Shown piece by piece: positions 17,747-26,359 of a DNA stretch of 64,000 bases (position 1 is the stretch's first letter; each line of letters opens with the position of its first letter). The position numbers and the translations under genes were made by a program. The notes under the pieces are model-generated. The model was not told where the DNA came from. It ran no database searches and was given only the letters and a program-made list of their open reading frames with translations. This DNA is from Kribbella italica (GTDB lineage: Bacteria > Actinomycetota > Actinomycetes > Propionibacteriales > Kribbellaceae), in assembly GCF_014205135.1 (NCBI RefSeq), contig NZ_JACHMY010000001.1, positions 2,852,001 to 2,916,000 on the forward strand, read 5' to 3'.

Positions 17747-18486
17747 TAGGCGTTCTTCCTGCGGTAGAGCACCAGTGTGTACGCACCGAGCAGGAGTACG
17801 CCCCCGCCGGCCGCGACCTGCACCAGCGGGAAGCTGGAGTCGGCGGTCGCCGCGTTGACGTCGTACCCGCCCGCGGTTCCGTTGGCGTGGTACGCACTGC
17901 CGGCCTGCTTGTCGCCGTACCGGCTGGTGACCTTCTCCTGGTACGCCGCGACGCTGATCGGCTGGGCACCGATCGCCTCGGTCGCCGACGGGTTCAGCGC
18001 GCGGACCCGATCACCGGACAGCGCGTACCACGCGCCGATCTGCGGCTCGGTGAAGAGCTTCGCGCCCTTGGCCGCACCGGCCATCTTCGACTCGGTGTTG
18101 CCGCTGGCAACGTTCACCGCCTGCCACGTCCCGGCGGCGTCGGGCGCGGTGTAGACCGTCATCGCGGCCCCGCCCTTCGACGCCGAGGTCGCGACGTACC
18201 ACAGCGACGCCACGTCAGCGGACTTCCCGGCCACGAACTCCGGGTTCAGCGCGTACACCGGTACGGCGTCCTGCTGCACGACCGTGCCCGCCTTCGCGGC
18301 GGTCTGCGGGAGCCGCTCAGCGGCCTTGGCGATCAGCTGACCGGCGGCCGCGGAGTGGGCCGCGGCCTTGGCGGCGGCGAGATCCGGTCCGGGCGCAGCG
18401 GCACCGGCAGTACCGGCCGCAGAACCCGCGAGGACGAGGGAGGCGACGAGGAGGCCGGCCGAGCGCCGTACACGAAGCTTCTTCAT
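17746..18486 (-). CDS. Secreted Ala-rich protein with C-terminal membrane anchor, partner of the C39-like protease
   Basis: Protein of 246 aa with an N-terminal signal peptide (about residues 1-30, ending near GTAGAAAP). An Ala-rich helical stretch (LAAAKAAAHSAAAGQLIAKA) leads to a beta-rich body with repeats of the type ASLWYVATSASKGG. A C-terminal hydrophobic helix with a basic tail (VQVAAGGGVLLLGAYTLVLY, RRKNA) resembles a wall or membrane anchor, though I see no LPXTG motif. The ATG at 18486 lies 2 bp after the stop of the protease gene, so the pair is co-translated. It may be a substrate, inhibitor or surface receptor of the protease; no family is recognised. Confidence 0.75.
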   Translation of the reverse strand: MKKLRVRRSAGLLVASLVLAGSAAGTAGAAAPGPDLAAAKAAAHSAAAGQLIAKAAERLPQTAAKAGTVVQQDAVPVYALNPEFVAGKSADVASLWYVATSASKGGAAMTVYTAPDAAGTWQAVNVASGNTESKMAGAAKGAKLFTEPQIGAWYALSGDRVRALNPSATEAIGAQPISVAAYQEKVTSRYGDKQAGSAYHANGTAGGYDVNAATADSSFPLVQVAAGGGVLLLGAYTLVLYRRKNA

Positions 18487-18488
18487 GC

Positions 18489-19109
18489 TCAGGCTCCGAT
18501 CCGGTAGAGGGAGTGGGTCCACTGGAACTGGGAGTTGTTCAGGTACCAGTTGTAGGTGGAGGTGTTGTAGCGCGGGTCCGAGCCCCACGGGTTGTAGTAC
18601 TCGATCGTGGAGTTCGACGCGTCGTACCCGATGATGTCCATCATGTGACCGCCGCCGGACTTCCAGCCGATCCGCGTCATCACCGGGCGGTTGGCGTTGA
18701 TCTCGGTCTGCAGGCTGCCGAAGCTCAGCGTGCCGCTGATGTAGCTGCCCTGGCTGATCCCGATGCTGCGGAACGCCCGCTGGTCGTTGGCCAGCGTGGC
18801 CTGGTCGTTCGGGCAGGCGGCGTTCTGGTTGTAGCCGAAGGCCAGGTTGCAGAACTGGTTCTGCGAGTAGTTCTTGCCGTAGTACCTGGCGATGCTGTTG
18901 CCGGTGGCGGCCCAGCACCAGTTCGACTTCTCCTGGGCTTGGCCGTTCACGTCGAGGTACCGGCTCGCGGCGACCTGCTGTCCGACCTGTTGGGCGGCGG
19001 GAGCGACCGGCTCGGGCGCGGCCGTCGCGGCGATCGGGACGATCGGTGTCAACCCGATGATCGTTGCCACGAGCCATGACCAGGGGCGGTGCGTACTGAC
19101 CCTCCTCAT
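18489..19109 (-). CDS. Secreted papain-like cysteine protease (C39-like)
   Basis: Exported protein of 206 aa. Signal peptide: MRRVSTHRPWSWLVATIIGL, with cleavage near ATAAPEP. The mature domain has the papain-like triad: Cys in KSNWCWAATGNSIARYYG, His in SGGGHMMDIIGYD and Asn in EYYNPWG. This matches the small C39-like/AvrRpt2-type protease family. Three further cysteines (CNLAFG, CPND, and the one in the active-site Trp-Cys-Trp motif) may form a disulfide outside the cell. The ATG at 19109 is preceded by AAGGAGG, 6 nt upstream; an in-frame start at 19142 is less likely. It is followed by the anchored partner gene. A role in processing a surface protein or in competition is possible. Confidence 0.85.
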   Translation of the reverse strand: MRRVSTHRPWSWLVATIIGLTPIVPIAATAAPEPVAPAAQQVGQQVAASRYLDVNGQAQEKSNWCWAATGNSIARYYGKNYSQNQFCNLAFGYNQNAACPNDQATLANDQRAFRSIGISQGSYISGTLSFGSLQTEINANRPVMTRIGWKSGGGHMMDIIGYDASNSTIEYYNPWGSDPRYNTSTYNWYLNNSQFQWTHSLYRIGA

Positions 19110-19201
19110 GGGGCCTCCTTCTCTGGGGCGGGGTGAGGCCACTCATCGTGATCAACCCCTCACAGCCGGGCAAGCGGTCGACGGCGGCCGTCGTACACGG
19201 T

Positions 19202-19269
19202 GTGAACGCGCTCTCCGGGGTGAACACCACCCTGTGCGGTGCTGCGGTCGCCGACTGTGAACGTTTACA
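19202..19269. promoter_or_regulatory. Three GTGAAC repeats and a near-palindrome before the XRE-like regulator
   Basis: GTGAAC occurs at 19202-19207, 19220-19225 and 19257-19262. The last copy is part of the near-perfect palindrome TGTGAACGTTTACA (19256-19269). The cluster lies between the divergent protease and regulator genes and is a plausible operator for the regulator at 19296. Confidence 0.4.
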
Positions 19270-19295
19270 CTTCCTGCCCAGGAGGATCGGACCGG

Positions 19296-20198
19296 ATGCA
19301 GACGCGCTTTCACGTGCCGGACATCGGACCGGAGACGCCGTTCGCCGACGCGCTCCGGATCGCGATCGCGGATCGCGGCCTCGCGCTGAACCGGATCCAG
19401 GCCCGGCTCGCCGAGCGCGGACTGCGCGTCGGGATCGCGACGCTGAGCACCTGGCAGAGCGGCCGCCGGCTCCCCCGCGCCGCGTCGCTGGCCGTCGTCA
19501 CGGCGCTGGAGGAGCTGCTCGAGCTGCCGACCGGCTGGCTCGCCGTACGGATTCCGCCGGCTCGCCCGGAGACCGCGGTCAGCCATCGCCCGTACGCCGT
19601 GGTCGACTACGCGGCGACGCTGACGCGGCTGCTGGACGTCGTACGCGGTGATGCCCACGGGCGCCTGCGCAGCGTCACGGTCGTCGAGGAGATCGTCATC
19701 GGCGCGGACCGCAGCATGCGGTCGAAGCGGGTCGTGCAGACGGTGGTCGCGGTGAAGGAGGTCGACCGCCAGATCGTCGTGCACCAAGGCGAACCGGGCT
19801 GCGACGTCGCGCTGATCACCCCTCAGGGCCTGAACGGCTGCCGCACCGGACGGGTCGCTCGCGACCCCGAGGCCGGGGCGATCCTCGGCGAGCTGCTGCT
19901 CGACCGCACGCTGCATCCTGGCGACACCGCGGTCGTGCACTACGAGATCGACGACCGCAGCCGGATGCCGTCGACGCAGTACTACCGCTTCCATGAGTGG
20001 CCTGGCACGCATCACGTGCTGGAAGTCCAGTTCCACCGGGATGCGATGCCGGTGCGGGTGATCGAGTTCCGGCGCCGGCACTCGAGCGGGCCGGATCTGG
20101 TTCACCAGGACCTGATGATGAGCCCCGACGGTCGCGTGCACGTCGTCGCGCCGACGACCGATCCCGGCCTGATCGGCATCGCCTGGGAGTGGGACTAG
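19296..20198 (+). CDS. XRE-like HTH regulator with uncharacterised C-terminal domain
   Basis: Protein of 300 aa. The first 70 residues look like a Cro/C1-type HTH (DALRIAIADRGLALNRIQAR, VGIATLSTWQSGRRLPRAAS). Residues 95-300 form a beta-rich domain without a name I can assign (VVHYEIDDRSRMPSTQYYRF, HEWPGTHHVLEVQFHRDAMP). The ATG at 19296 follows AGGAGG by 10 nt. It is transcribed away from the protease pair and may control that pair or itself through the GTGAAC repeats. There are no catalytic motifs; a DNA-binding role is inferred from the N-terminus only. Confidence 0.75.
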   Translation: MQTRFHVPDIGPETPFADALRIAIADRGLALNRIQARLAERGLRVGIATLSTWQSGRRLPRAASLAVVTALEELLELPTGWLAVRIPPARPETAVSHRPYAVVDYAATLTRLLDVVRGDAHGRLRSVTVVEEIVIGADRSMRSKRVVQTVVAVKEVDRQIVVHQGEPGCDVALITPQGLNGCRTGRVARDPEAGAILGELLLDRTLHPGDTAVVHYEIDDRSRMPSTQYYRFHEWPGTHHVLEVQFHRDAMPVRVIEFRRRHSSGPDLVHQDLMMSPDGRVHVVAPTTDPGLIGIAWEWD

Positions 20199-20301
20199 CC
20201 CGCTCCGCCGGCCAGCTCCCGCGCCTCACCTTCTTCAAGTCTTCCCCTTCGCCACAGTTCCTTGCTTGCATCGTTAACCCGCGCTTGTTTTTAGTCCGCG
20301 T

Positions 20302-20329
20302 TTGCAAGTATTGTCGACGCCGGTAACAG
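20302..20329 (+). promoter_or_regulatory. Candidate promoter of the MFS gene
   Basis: TTGCAA (20302-20307), 16 bp and TAACAG (20324-20329) could form a -35/-10 pair 27 nt before the ATG. CTTGCA (20265-20270) and TGCAAG (20303-20308) form an inverted repeat across the -35 box that a regulator could use. Confidence 0.35.
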
Positions 20330-20355
20330 TCGTACTGATTGATGGAGGCACAGTC

Positions 20356-21522
20356 ATGCCGCTCGCTCTGCTCGCGCTGGCCATCGGCGCGTTCGGGATC
20401 GGCACCACGGAGTTCGTCATCGCCGGGCTGCTGCCGGAGGTGGCGACCGAGTTCGGCGTCTCGATCCCCGCGGCCGGCTGGCTGATCACCGGGTACGCGC
20501 TGAGCGTTGCCGTCGGCGCCCTGCCGATGACCGCGCTGGGCAACCGGATGCGCCGCAAGCAGCTCCTCCTGCTGCTGATGGCGATCTTCGTCGCGGGCAA
20601 CATCGTGTCGCCGCTCGCGCCGTCGTACGGCGTGATGATGGCCGGCCGGATCGTCACCGCGCTGTGCCACGGCGCGTTCTTCGGGGTCGGCGCCGTGGTT
20701 GCCTCCGACCTGGTCAAGCCGGAGAAGAAGGCGAGCGCGATCGCGCTGATGTTCACCGGACTGACCGTCGCCAACGTGCTCGGCGTCCCGCTCGGGACCT
20801 TCATCGGCCAGGACCTCGGCTGGCGCGCGACGTTCTGGGTGGTCGCCGGGCTCGGTGTGATCGGGCTGATCGGGATCGCGGCGCTGGTCCCCGAGATCGC
20901 CCGGCCCGCGGGCGGGAACCTGCGCTCCGAGCTCGCGGTCTTCCGGAGCGCCAAGGTCTGGCTCGCCGTCGGTACGACGGTGCTCGGCTTCGGCGGCGTG
21001 TTCGCGTCGTTCACCTACATCGCGCCGATGATGACCGAGGAGGCCGGACTGCCGGAGAGCGCGATCTCGTGGTTGCTGGTGCTGTTCGGGATCGGCATGG
21101 TCTTCGGCAACCTGCTCGGCGGGCGCTTCGCCGACCGCGCGCTGATGCCGACGCTCTACACGTCGCTCGGCTCGCTCGCGCTGGTCCTGGTGGTCTTCGG
21201 CTTCACCGTGCACTGGGCGGTGCCTGCGATCGTCACGCTGTTCCTGCTCGGCGGGTTCGCGTTCTCGACGACGCCACCGCTGCAGCTGCGCACGCTGGCC
21301 AGCGCGTCGTCGGCTCCGACGGTCGCGTCGGCGGTCAACATCGGCGCCTTCAACCTGGGGAACGCCTTGGCTGCTTGGCTCGGTGGTCTGGTCATCGCGG
21401 GCGGTTACGGGTACGCGGCAACCAACTGGGCCGGCGCTGCGATGGCCGTCGGCGCGCTGATCCTGGCCGTGATCTCGGGAGCACTCGACCGCCGCTCGGC
21501 TCCCGCACTTGTCGCTGCCTAG
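20356..21522 (+). CDS. MFS transporter, DHA1 drug-efflux type (Cmx/AraJ-like)
   Basis: Twelve-helix major facilitator of 388 aa. The opening ALAIGAFGIGTTEFVIAGLL and the motif ALGNRMRRKQLLLLL (loop 2-3) are typical of the chloramphenicol-resistance/arabinose-efflux (DHA1) group. It is probably a proton-driven exporter of small molecules in the cytoplasmic membrane. The start at 20356 has GGAGG upstream; an in-frame extension to 20302 lacks a site. It ends in a 4-bp overlap with the convergent kinase gene. Substrate unknown. Confidence 0.9.
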   Translation: MPLALLALAIGAFGIGTTEFVIAGLLPEVATEFGVSIPAAGWLITGYALSVAVGALPMTALGNRMRRKQLLLLLMAIFVAGNIVSPLAPSYGVMMAGRIVTALCHGAFFGVGAVVASDLVKPEKKASAIALMFTGLTVANVLGVPLGTFIGQDLGWRATFWVVAGLGVIGLIGIAALVPEIARPAGGNLRSELAVFRSAKVWLAVGTTVLGFGGVFASFTYIAPMMTEEAGLPESAISWLLVLFGIGMVFGNLLGGRFADRALMPTLYTSLGSLALVLVVFGFTVHWAVPAIVTLFLLGGFAFSTTPPLQLRTLASASSAPTVASAVNIGAFNLGNALAAWLGGLVIAGGYGYAATNWAGAAMAVGALILAVISGALDRRSAPALVAA

Positions 21523-22394
21523 ATCCTCTGCTCGGCGAGGTCGACCCAGTAGTCGACCTCGCCGGCCGGGAAGTGCCGGATCGCCCAGTCGACCATCCGC
21601 AGACTCATGCTGGCCCAGGCCGCCCGCAGTACGTCGGACGGCAACTCGTCCAGCAGGTGGTCGAGTGGCACGGCGATCGGTCCGCGGACGCCGAACCGCA
21701 GCGTCACCAGGTCGAACCCACGATGCCCCCGCCCGGCGCCGTCCCAGTCGATCACGCCGGTGATCCGGCCGTCGGTCTGCAACAGGTTCCCCGGATGGAA
21801 GTCGACGTGCACGGCATCGTCGCCGACCAGCGTCTCCACCTCCACGGCCGCGATCCGCCGCTCCAACGCCGCCGTCCGCGCGTCGCGCTGCTTCAGCGGC
21901 TCGTGCAGACAGAACCCCGGCCCGTCGGTCTGAAGGTAGAGCGGCAACGACGGCACCGCCGACCCGGCCAGTCGGCCGGCCTGCAGCTCGTTGAGGGCTA
22001 GCACTTGGTCCAGGAGCTCGGGCGTGAGCTGGTCAACGGTTGCCCCCGGCATCAACTCCTGCACGGTCACCACCGCCGTACCGACCTGCACCGCCAACTC
22101 GGTCCGAGGCGCCGGATACCCGCTCTCTCGCAGTACGTCGACCACCGCCAGCGGCCCGCGCTCCAGCTCCTCCAGCCGGATCCCAGGCCGCCACTTCAGC
22201 ACCGACCGCCGCCCGTCCTCCCACCGCACGAATGCCGCGCCCACCTCTCCCCCGCCGCACGGCCCTTCGACAACCAACCTCACCCCCGCGATCCGCTCGA
22301 CTTCCCTCGCGGCCCACGCCGCATCCAACCGCTGAACCCGCTGCCAGTCACCGTCCGCCACCCGTCGATCATCTCCCGGGACCCTCAACACCAA
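21519..22394 (-). CDS. Aminoglycoside phosphotransferase (APH)-family kinase
   Basis: Cytoplasmic kinase-like protein of 291 aa. The APH signatures are present: the catalytic loop VHVDFHPGNLL and the metal-binding GVIDWDGAGRGHRGFDL, with an N-lobe lysine in RRSVLKWRPG. The family phosphorylates aminoglycosides, macrolides, choline or sugars; the substrate cannot be assigned. Nothing nearby points to antibiotic resistance except the adjacent convergent exporter, with which it overlaps by 4 bp. Upstream is a strong hairpin that separates it from the dehydrogenase gene. Confidence 0.85.
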   Translation of the reverse strand: MVLRVPGDDRRVADGDWQRVQRLDAAWAAREVERIAGVRLVVEGPCGGGEVGAAFVRWEDGRRSVLKWRPGIRLEELERGPLAVVDVLRESGYPAPRTELAVQVGTAVVTVQELMPGATVDQLTPELLDQVLALNELQAGRLAGSAVPSLPLYLQTDGPGFCLHEPLKQRDARTAALERRIAAVEVETLVGDDAVHVDFHPGNLLQTDGRITGVIDWDGAGRGHRGFDLVTLRFGVRGPIAVPLDHLLDELPSDVLRAAWASMSLRMVDWAIRHFPAGEVDYWVDLAEQRI

Positions 22395-22453
22395 ACGGGG
22401 CCTGCACCTCAGTCGCGGCGTCCGGCTCCATCGAGTCGATCAGCTCGTCCAGG

Positions 22454-22499
22454 ACCTACCAAGTACCGGTACCCGAGTGGTGGCCGGTACTTGGTAGGT
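22454..22499 (-). terminator. 16-bp hairpin terminator after aldehyde dehydrogenase gene
   Basis: ACCTACCAAGTACCGG (22454-22469) and CCGGTACTTGGTAGGT (22484-22499) are perfectly complementary with a 14-base loop. The hairpin lies 25 bp past the dehydrogenase stop and before the kinase start. There is no T-tract, but the stem is very stable, so termination is the likeliest role. Confidence 0.6.
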
Positions 22500-22523
22500 G
22501 GCGGGCGACGAGGTCAGTACGGA

Positions 22524-23882
22524 CTACAGGCGGATCGACTTCCTGTTCATGAACTCCTCGATCCCCGCAGGCCCCAGCTCTCGGCCCATCCCGCTGCGCT
22601 TGATGCCACCGAACGGCAGGTCCGCCTGCGACCCACCCGCGCTGTTCAGGTAGACCATGCCGGCCTCGATCTGCCGCGCGACGCGGGTGTTGCGTTCGCG
22701 GTCCGTGCCCCAAACACTCGCGCCGAGCCCGAACGGCGAGTCGTTGGCGATCGCGATCGCCTCCTCCTCGGTCTCGGCCTTGAAGACGAGCACCACCGGG
22801 CCGAAGATCTCGTCGCGGTAGGCGTCCATCTCCGGCGTGACGTCGGTCAGTACGGTCGCCTCCAGGTACGCGCCAGGGCCGATCCGGTGCCCGCCGGTGC
22901 GCAGGGTCGCGCCCTGCTCGATCGCCGTCGCGACCTGCCCGGCCACCTCGTCGGCGGCCGCGACCGACGCCAACGGCGGCAGGGTCGTCTTCGGGTCCGA
23001 CGGATCGCCCGCGACGTAGTACTCGGAGATCCGTTTGGTCAGCTTGTCGACGAACTCGTCGTACAGATCGGCCAGCACGATCATCCGTTTCGGCGCGTTG
23101 CAGGACTGACCGCAGTTGCGCATCCGGGCCGTCGCGGTCGCCTTGACGGTCTCGTCGAGGTCGTCGGTGTCGAGCACGATCAGCGGGTCGGACCCGCCGA
23201 GCTCCAGCACCGTCTTCTTCAGGTTCTTGCCCGCCTCGGCCGCCACCGAGATCCCGGCCGCCTCACTACCGGTCAGTGAGACGCCGACGATCCGCGGGTC
23301 GGCCAGGATCCACGGCACCTGCCGGCTGGAGGCGAACACGTTGACGTAGGCGTCGTCCGGTACGCCGGCGTCGCTCAGGATCTGCGCGATCGCCACCGAG
23401 GCACGCGGGCAGATCGAGGCGTGCTTGAGCAGGATCGTGTTGCCGAGCACCAGGTTGGGCGCGACGAAACGGGCCACCTGGTAGACCGGGAAGTTCCACG
23501 GCATCACGCCGAGCAGCGCGCCGATCGGCTCCTTGGTGATCACCGCGTCACCGCCCTTGATCGCCAGCGGCTCGTCGGCGAGCAGGGCAGGGCCCTGCTC
23601 GGCGTAGTACTTGAAGATCTCGACCACGATGCCGACCTCACCCCGGCCCTCGTTGATCCGTTTGCCCATCTCCAGCGTCATGACCGCCGCCAGCTCGTCG
23701 GCCCGCTCGGCGAACAACTCCGCGGCCCGCGCGACGATCGCGGCCCGCTCGGCCACCGGCCGCCGCCGCCAGGCCGCGAACCCGGCGTGCACCCGCCCGA
23801 TCGCGTCCCGGACCTGCTCGTCGCTGGCGTTCTCGATCTCCTCGACCAGTTCACCCGTCACCGGGTCTGTGACTGAGTACAT
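22524..23882 (-). CDS. NAD(P)-dependent succinate-semialdehyde dehydrogenase (GabD-like)
   Basis: Aldehyde dehydrogenase superfamily enzyme of 452 aa. Visible catalytic residues are Asn130 ([10 protein letters not shown]), Glu227 (LELGGSDP) and the nucleophile Cys261 ([12 protein letters not shown]). The short length and the GQSCNAPKR context fit the GabD/Sad succinate-semialdehyde dehydrogenase group, which oxidises succinate semialdehyde to succinate in GABA or polyamine breakdown; other semialdehydes are possible. The gene stands alone. A palindrome of the GntR operator type lies 65 bp upstream of its start and probably controls it. Confidence 0.88.
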   Translation of the reverse strand: MYSVTDPVTGELVEEIENASDEQVRDAIGRVHAGFAAWRRRPVAERAAIVARAAELFAERADELAAVMTLEMGKRINEGRGEVGIVVEIFKYYAEQGPALLADEPLAIKGGDAVITKEPIGALLGVMPWNFPVYQVARFVAPNLVLGNTILLKHASICPRASVAIAQILSDAGVPDDAYVNVFASSRQVPWILADPRIVGVSLTGSEAAGISVAAEAGKNLKKTVLELGGSDPLIVLDTDDLDETVKATATARMRNCGQSCNAPKRMIVLADLYDEFVDKLTKRISEYYVAGDPSDPKTTLPPLASVAAADEVAGQVATAIEQGATLRTGGHRIGPGAYLEATVLTDVTPEMDAYRDEIFGPVVLVFKAETEEEAIAIANDSPFGLGASVWGTDRERNTRVARQIEAGMVYLNSAGGSQADLPFGGIKRSGMGRELGPAGIEEFMNRKSIRL

Positions 23883-23946
23883 GGGGGACGAGTCCTCCGT
23901 TCTCTACGACAGTGCGCAAGAGCACAGGCTAGCGACTTCCCTACAT

Positions 23947-23958
23947 ACTGTATACAGT
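23947..23958. promoter_or_regulatory. GntR-type palindrome ACTGTATACAGT
   Basis: A perfect 12-bp palindrome with the TGTATACA core seen in operators of the GntR superfamily. It lies between the dehydrogenase gene (minus) and the M6 protease gene (plus). Its AT-rich surroundings suggest it overlaps a promoter. The regulator is not encoded in the window. Confidence 0.45.
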
Positions 23959-24026
23959 CATCTCAGATTCAGAAGACAGGGGAAAACCCGCAGATCACTC
24001 CTGTTCGCCAGTGGTTCGAAGAGGGC

Positions 24027-26234
24027 ATGCTTGGGCAAGAAATTCCCCGTCGGCCCGGCCGGCGGGGTCACTCCCCGCCCATCGTCGATCGGATACCGCC
24101 CGTGCCCGTTCAACGGAAGTCCCGTCCCGTCCTGCGGTTGATGACCGTGCTCACCGCAGCGGCCGTCGCCGCGGTGGCCCTCGCGTCCCCCGCGCCGGCC
24201 ACCGTCGCCGACCAGCCCGATCCCGCCAACGCCTGGCAGTTCGACCACTGGCCGCAGCAGCAGCCGTGGCAGCAGTCGCAGCCGGCGCCCGCGGCCAACC
24301 GTCTGGCCGGCCCGGCCAACGGCACCGGGGCCTTCGGTGCCCCGATCGATCCGCAGAACTGGGAGAACCCCGACCACATGACGTGGTCGGACTACAAGAA
24401 GCCACCCGGCACCAACTGGGCCGACCCCACGAAGACCGGCTCGGACCGGACCTTCAAGGGCGCGCTGGTCCTGGTCGACTACCCGGACAAGGACTTCGTC
24501 GTCACCCAGCCGAAGAACTCGACGCCGTTCGGCAATCCGAGCGCCGAGGCCAACGGCGTACCGCGCGACCAGGTCGCGCAGTTCTACCACGACTTCCTCA
24601 ACAAGCCCGGCGCGCTCAACCGCGGCCACACGCTGCACGAGTACTGGATGGAGGACTCCGGCGGCCGGTACGGCGTCGAGCTGGACGCCTTCGGCCCGTA
24701 CAAGATGCCCGGCAAGTCGTACGAGTACGCGATGGAGTTCCAGAGCGACGAGGACTGCCCGGCCGGCTCGGACTGCTCGAAGGACATCCGCGCCGACGGC
24801 CGCGCCGCCTGGGTCGCCGACCAGGGCGCCGAGGTGCCGGCCGGGTTCGACTTCGTCTTCTTCATGAGCGCCGGCCAGGACGAGTCGTCCACCTGGCAGG
24901 AGTTCGGGATGATGAAGTTCCCGACCAAGGAGGACGTCACCGAGGAGTTCGGCGGACCGGTCCCCGAGCAGCGCAACTGGTCCGACACCCGGTACGTCGA
25001 CTGGACGTCGTGGCAGGCCGGTTCGTCCATCTGGCCGAACGCCGGCGGCGGCTCGTCGACCCAGGCCGAGAGCTCCGGCATGGGCGTCTTCGCCCACGAG
25101 TTCAGCCACATCCTGGGTATCGGTGACAACTACAACAACCCGTACGGCGTACCGGCCCGTCGCGCGTACACCGGCATCTGGGAGATGCTCAGCCGCGGCA
25201 GCTTCAACGGCCCGGGCGGTCCGCACAGCCGGTGGATGATCCCCGCGACCGGCGGCGCGTCGATGGGCGCGCAACACATGCTGCGCAACAAGATCAAGCT
25301 CGAGATGGTCGACGAGCAGAACGTGCTCCGGCTCGACCGGGCCGCGCTCGCGCAGTCCGGCGTCGTCGTCGCGGACGTGACCGCGCGGGTCGCCCAGCCG
25401 GGGCCGACCGGCCTGTCAGGCGTCAACATCACGCTCGGCGGCGGCGACCTCGCGCCCGCGTGCGACACGGCGACCGACCCGCTGTGCGACGGCCGCGGCT
25501 ACCAGAACTACACGGTCGAGGTCGTCGACCGGATGGGCACGGACTCGTTCACGCCGGACTCCGGCGTCCTGCTGGCCAAGACCAAGGACCAGGACCGCGC
25601 GCCGTTCGAGTGGGTGATCGACGCCAACCCGCAGGACATCAACATGACCGACTACGTCCTGCCCGACGGCACCAAGGTCCCGATCACGATCGGCGACTAC
25701 CGGCAGCTGTCCGACGCGCTCTTCCACGCCGGCACGAACTCCGGCAGCGAGTACGAGTACGTCGACCAGGCGAACCGGCTGCACTTCTACGTCACCAACG
25801 TGAAGCGTGACAAGAAGGGCATCCTGTCGTACACCGTCGCCGTCCGCTCCCTCGACGGCTCGGGCCCCGCCAAGCGCGGCGTACGGCTGTTGCCGACGGT
25901 CGGCCTCCCCGGCCGCGGCGGCGTCGCGACCTGCAACTTCCCGCTCACCAACACCGGCAAGGCGGCCGCTGCCCAGGGCCAGCACCCCGAGGACGTCAGC
26001 AAGTACCTGACCAGCGACGTCTACCGCCTCACCGCCAAGATCGAGGGCCGCGGCTGGTCGGTCAACCTCCCCAACGCCCTCACCACCGCCAAGGCCGGCA
26101 CCAGCGTCGCCGTCCCCGTCCAGGCCAAGTACGACGGCCGCTCGGCCTCCCTCGCCAAGGTCACCCTGACCGCGGTCTCGGAGTCCGACCCCACCAAGAA
26201 GTCCACCACCAGCTGCGTGGCCCTGGCCAAGTAG
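24027..26234 (+). CDS. Secreted M6-family zinc metalloprotease (immune inhibitor A-like)
   Basis: Exported protein of 735 aa. The hydrophobic signal core (LMTVLTAAAVAAVALASPAP) is at residues 39-58. The ATG at 24027 has GAAGAGGG just upstream but gives an unusually long basic N-region; a GTG at 24102 would give a conventional signal peptide. The zinc motif HEFSHILGIGDNY (His357, Glu358, His361, with downstream Gly/Asp) identifies the M6 peptidases. A C-terminal beta-sandwich region (about 600-735, VNLPNALTTAKAGTSVAVPV) resembles an Ig-like domain. M6 enzymes degrade extracellular proteins. It is monocistronic, followed by a terminator. Confidence 0.9.
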   Translation: MLGQEIPRRPGRRGHSPPIVDRIPPVPVQRKSRPVLRLMTVLTAAAVAAVALASPAPATVADQPDPANAWQFDHWPQQQPWQQSQPAPAANRLAGPANGTGAFGAPIDPQNWENPDHMTWSDYKKPPGTNWADPTKTGSDRTFKGALVLVDYPDKDFVVTQPKNSTPFGNPSAEANGVPRDQVAQFYHDFLNKPGALNRGHTLHEYWMEDSGGRYGVELDAFGPYKMPGKSYEYAMEFQSDEDCPAGSDCSKDIRADGRAAWVADQGAEVPAGFDFVFFMSAGQDESSTWQEFGMMKFPTKEDVTEEFGGPVPEQRNWSDTRYVDWTSWQAGSSIWPNAGGGSSTQAESSGMGVFAHEFSHILGIGDNYNNPYGVPARRAYTGIWEMLSRGSFNGPGGPHSRWMIPATGGASMGAQHMLRNKIKLEMVDEQNVLRLDRAALAQSGVVVADVTARVAQPGPTGLSGVNITLGGGDLAPACDTATDPLCDGRGYQNYTVEVVDRMGTDSFTPDSGVLLAKTKDQDRAPFEWVIDANPQDINMTDYVLPDGTKVPITIGDYRQLSDALFHAGTNSGSEYEYVDQANRLHFYVTNVKRDKKGILSYTVAVRSLDGSGPAKRGVRLLPTVGLPGRGGVATCNFPLTNTGKAAAAQGQHPEDVSKYLTSDVYRLTAKIEGRGWSVNLPNALTTAKAGTSVAVPVQAKYDGRSASLAKVTLTAVSESDPTKKSTTSCVALAK

Positions 26235-26245
26235 CTCGTCCTTCG

Positions 26246-26276
26246 GCCGGGCGGGTCTTCCCGCCCGGCTTCTTCT
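26246..26276 (+). terminator. Rho-independent terminator after M6 protease gene
   Basis: GCCGGGCGGG (26246-26255), loop TCTT, CCCGCCCGGC (26260-26269), followed by TTCTTCTT. A classical intrinsic terminator 12 bp after the stop codon. Confidence 0.85.
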
Positions 26277-26287
26277 TGGCGTGGGCT

Positions 26288-26349
26288 GTAAAGAATCTTT
26301 GACATGGTGTCCGGTGTGCTTTACCTTCGAGGTGTCAAAGATTCTTTAC
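26288..26349. promoter_or_regulatory. Pair of inverted operator copies around a promoter
   Basis: GTAAAGAATCTTTGACA (26288-26304) and its exact complement TGTCAAAGATTCTTTAC (26333-26349) form a perfect 17-bp inverted repeat with a 28-bp spacer. Each arm contains its own palindrome, AAAGA-N-TCTTT, so these look like two copies of a dimer-binding site. They overlap the -35 box and the expected transcription start of the promoter between them, an ideal layout for repression by the XRE regulator encoded downstream. Confidence 0.65.
26299..26327 (+). promoter_or_regulatory. Promoter of the membrane protein/XRE operon
   Basis: TTGACA (26299-26304), exactly 17 bp, then TACCTT (26322-26327). The -35 box lies inside the left operator copy and the start near 26334 inside the right one. 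Confidence 0.65.
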
Positions 26350-26359
26350 TCAGGGGGTC

